A DNA stretch of 64,000 nucleotides, from contig OZ010596.1 in assembly GCA_963932145.1 (NCBI GenBank), positions 85,935,776-85,999,775 of the forward strand. Reading direction: 5' to 3'. A program made the position numbers and the translations under genes. The DNA is from Acanthosepion lycidas. Its lineage: Eukaryota; Mollusca; Cephalopoda; Sepiida; Sepiidae. Below the pieces are notes generated by a model. It searched no databases, was not told the DNA's origin, and was given only the letters and a program-made list of their open reading frames with translations. This document shows positions 63,051 through 64,000 of the stretch, piece by piece (positions within the stretch are counted from its first letter, which is position 1; every line of letters starts with the position of its first letter).

Positions 63051-63476
63051 GATAGGCACATGGCTGAATAGTTAGACTGTTCGCTTTCCAACCATGAGAC
63101 CCAGGTTCAGATCTTGTCATGATCGATTTATCAGGAACGTGACTTCTTGATGCTATCAGACTGGGGGGAAGTAATCACAGTGTGGCACTTTGGAAAATGC
63201 CTGAAAAACTATACCATGAGTTGACCCAAGCCGTGTGAGTGAAATTGGGTAAACACATTTATTTGGGAGCCATCTATGATTGTGCTAGCAAGTCCTCATG
63301 ACCGAGGGTTTGAGCATACTGGCCTTGTTCAGACTGTTGATCATGCCAGATAATGTGCTCTCATTCAGAATCTGTAACTAAAGTCTGCTCAGCATAGTTG
63401 CAGAATAAACAATAAATGCCTGTGTAGGTGTTGAACAAACACAAATGTGCCTCAGCAGGCGGTCTACAACTGGGAT
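63051..63476 (+). mobile_element. tRNA-derived SINE, type C (~425 bp), copy 2
   Basis: Head GGCACATGGCTGAATAGTTA, B box CCAGGTTCAGATCTT, then GTTGACCCAAGCCGTGTGAG, CATGACCGAGGGTTTGAGCA and GTTGAACAAACACAAATGTG. Both ends match 36075-36500, so the element boundaries are well supported. Confidence 0.85.
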
Positions 63477-63517
63477 TTGTAACATAAACCCTTTATCATT
63501 ACATACTTAGATATAGT

Positions 63518-63519
<2 letters not shown>

Positions 63520-63550
<31 letters not shown>
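63520..63550. repeat. Poly(T) run
   Basis: About 30 T's; may be the A tail of a minus-strand retroposon. Confidence 0.9.
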
Positions 63551-63552
<2 letters not shown>

Positions 63553-63829
63553 CGTAATATAAATCCAGAATAACAAACTAACTTAAAAGAAGAGAAATTC
63601 TACTATTAAAACTTGGGTTGTGACTTGTGTAATTACGATAAAATTATTTCATTGTTTTGGTAGTACAGAATTAAATGACAAAGCACAACACAGTTGATAG
63701 ACTTTTCTCTTTCAGTTGTTTTTAGCTTTATAATGAAACATCAGGTAAATATTGGTCAAGAGTAAGACAGGTAATGATAACGAATTTGTAAGCTGATCAG
63801 TAATGATAGTTCTATTAGATATCCTTCTT

Positions 63830-64000
63830 CCATGTGTTGTGTTCTTTCAAGATGTTGGTGACCATGGCTCTTCATTATTTCCTGTCATTTGTAGCTCTTA
63901 ATAAATTTTTTATCCTATATGTGCTGTGTGTACCTTAAGGACATAGGCAATTATGGCTCTCCACAATTTCCAGTCTTTCATAGCTTTTAATAACTTATCT
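63830..64000 (-). mobile_element. Two RTE-like LINE 3' ends in tandem
   Basis: In plus sense TGTTGGTGACCATGGCTCTT, CATTATTTCCTG... (63854-63915) and GGACATAGGCAATTATGGCT, CTCCACAATTTCCAGTC (63939-64000) are both the reverse complement of the family 3' end. The second is cut by the window end. Confidence 0.72.

Noticed and set aside
1-64000. CRISPR arrays, operons, bacterial-type promoters or riboswitches
   Set aside because: The tandem arrays present are diverged minisatellites without regular spacers. Gene density, composition and element types are eukaryotic.

Overview
The window looks like AT-rich, repeat-dominated animal nuclear DNA. I think it is molluscan and most likely cephalopod (octopus or squid). 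The reasons are tRNA-derived SINEs of the general build described as cephalopod SINEs, 5S-rRNA-headed SINEs, many 5'-truncated RTE-like and CR1/Jockey-like LINEs, Penelope-like elements, and very abundant (AT)n microsatellites. That placement is an inference from repeat types, not from a host gene. I could not identify any intact host protein-coding gene. Every ORF I could relate to a protein family is a decayed transposable-element fragment.

Layout. 1-2.1 kb: LINE reverse transcriptase, a tRNA-SINE and a Jockey/CR1-like 3' half. 2.1-4.2 kb: a cluster of deleted mariner-type transposons and an 80-bp mariner MITE. 4.4-5.4 kb: a tandem GC-richer repeat and a 5S-SINE. 6.6-16 kb: mariner N-terminus and alternating LINE fragments, one split by a SINE-like insertion with a target duplication. 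16-21 kb: CR1-like 3' ends, direct repeats and minisatellites. 22-28 kb: foldbacks seeded by (AT)n, tRNA-SINEs, Penelope 5' pieces, an RTE endonuclease fragment, a long-inverted-repeat element and a 300-bp polypyrimidine tract. 28-36 kb: RTE 3' ends on both strands, SINEs and a TG-rich tract. 36-43 kb: more SINEs, a 1.2-kb minisatellite split by an RTE copy, a 5S-SINE dimer carrying a piggyBac-type MITE, and a second 80-bp mariner MITE. 43-48.7 kb: an LTR-like segment, a LINE endonuclease, a 525-bp tandem duplication and a Penelope-like element broken by a 428-bp insertion. 49-54.5 kb: LINE tails and SINEs. 54.5-61.4 kb: a stretch of about 7 kb with almost no recognisable repeats, visibly more CpG and many long poly(T) runs. 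61.5-64 kb: CR1-like RT, a U6-snRNA/SINE composite, a tRNA-SINE and RTE tails.

Nothing works together as a pathway. The interest lies in the nesting order of elements, in chimeric SINEs (5S+tRNA, U6+tRNA), in the mariner and piggyBac MITEs with clear target duplications, in hammerhead-like motifs in the Penelope-type repeats, and in the repeat-poor 54.5-61.4 kb island, the best place to look for host regulatory DNA or an untranslated exon. All calls rest on reading and translating by eye; no database search was possible.
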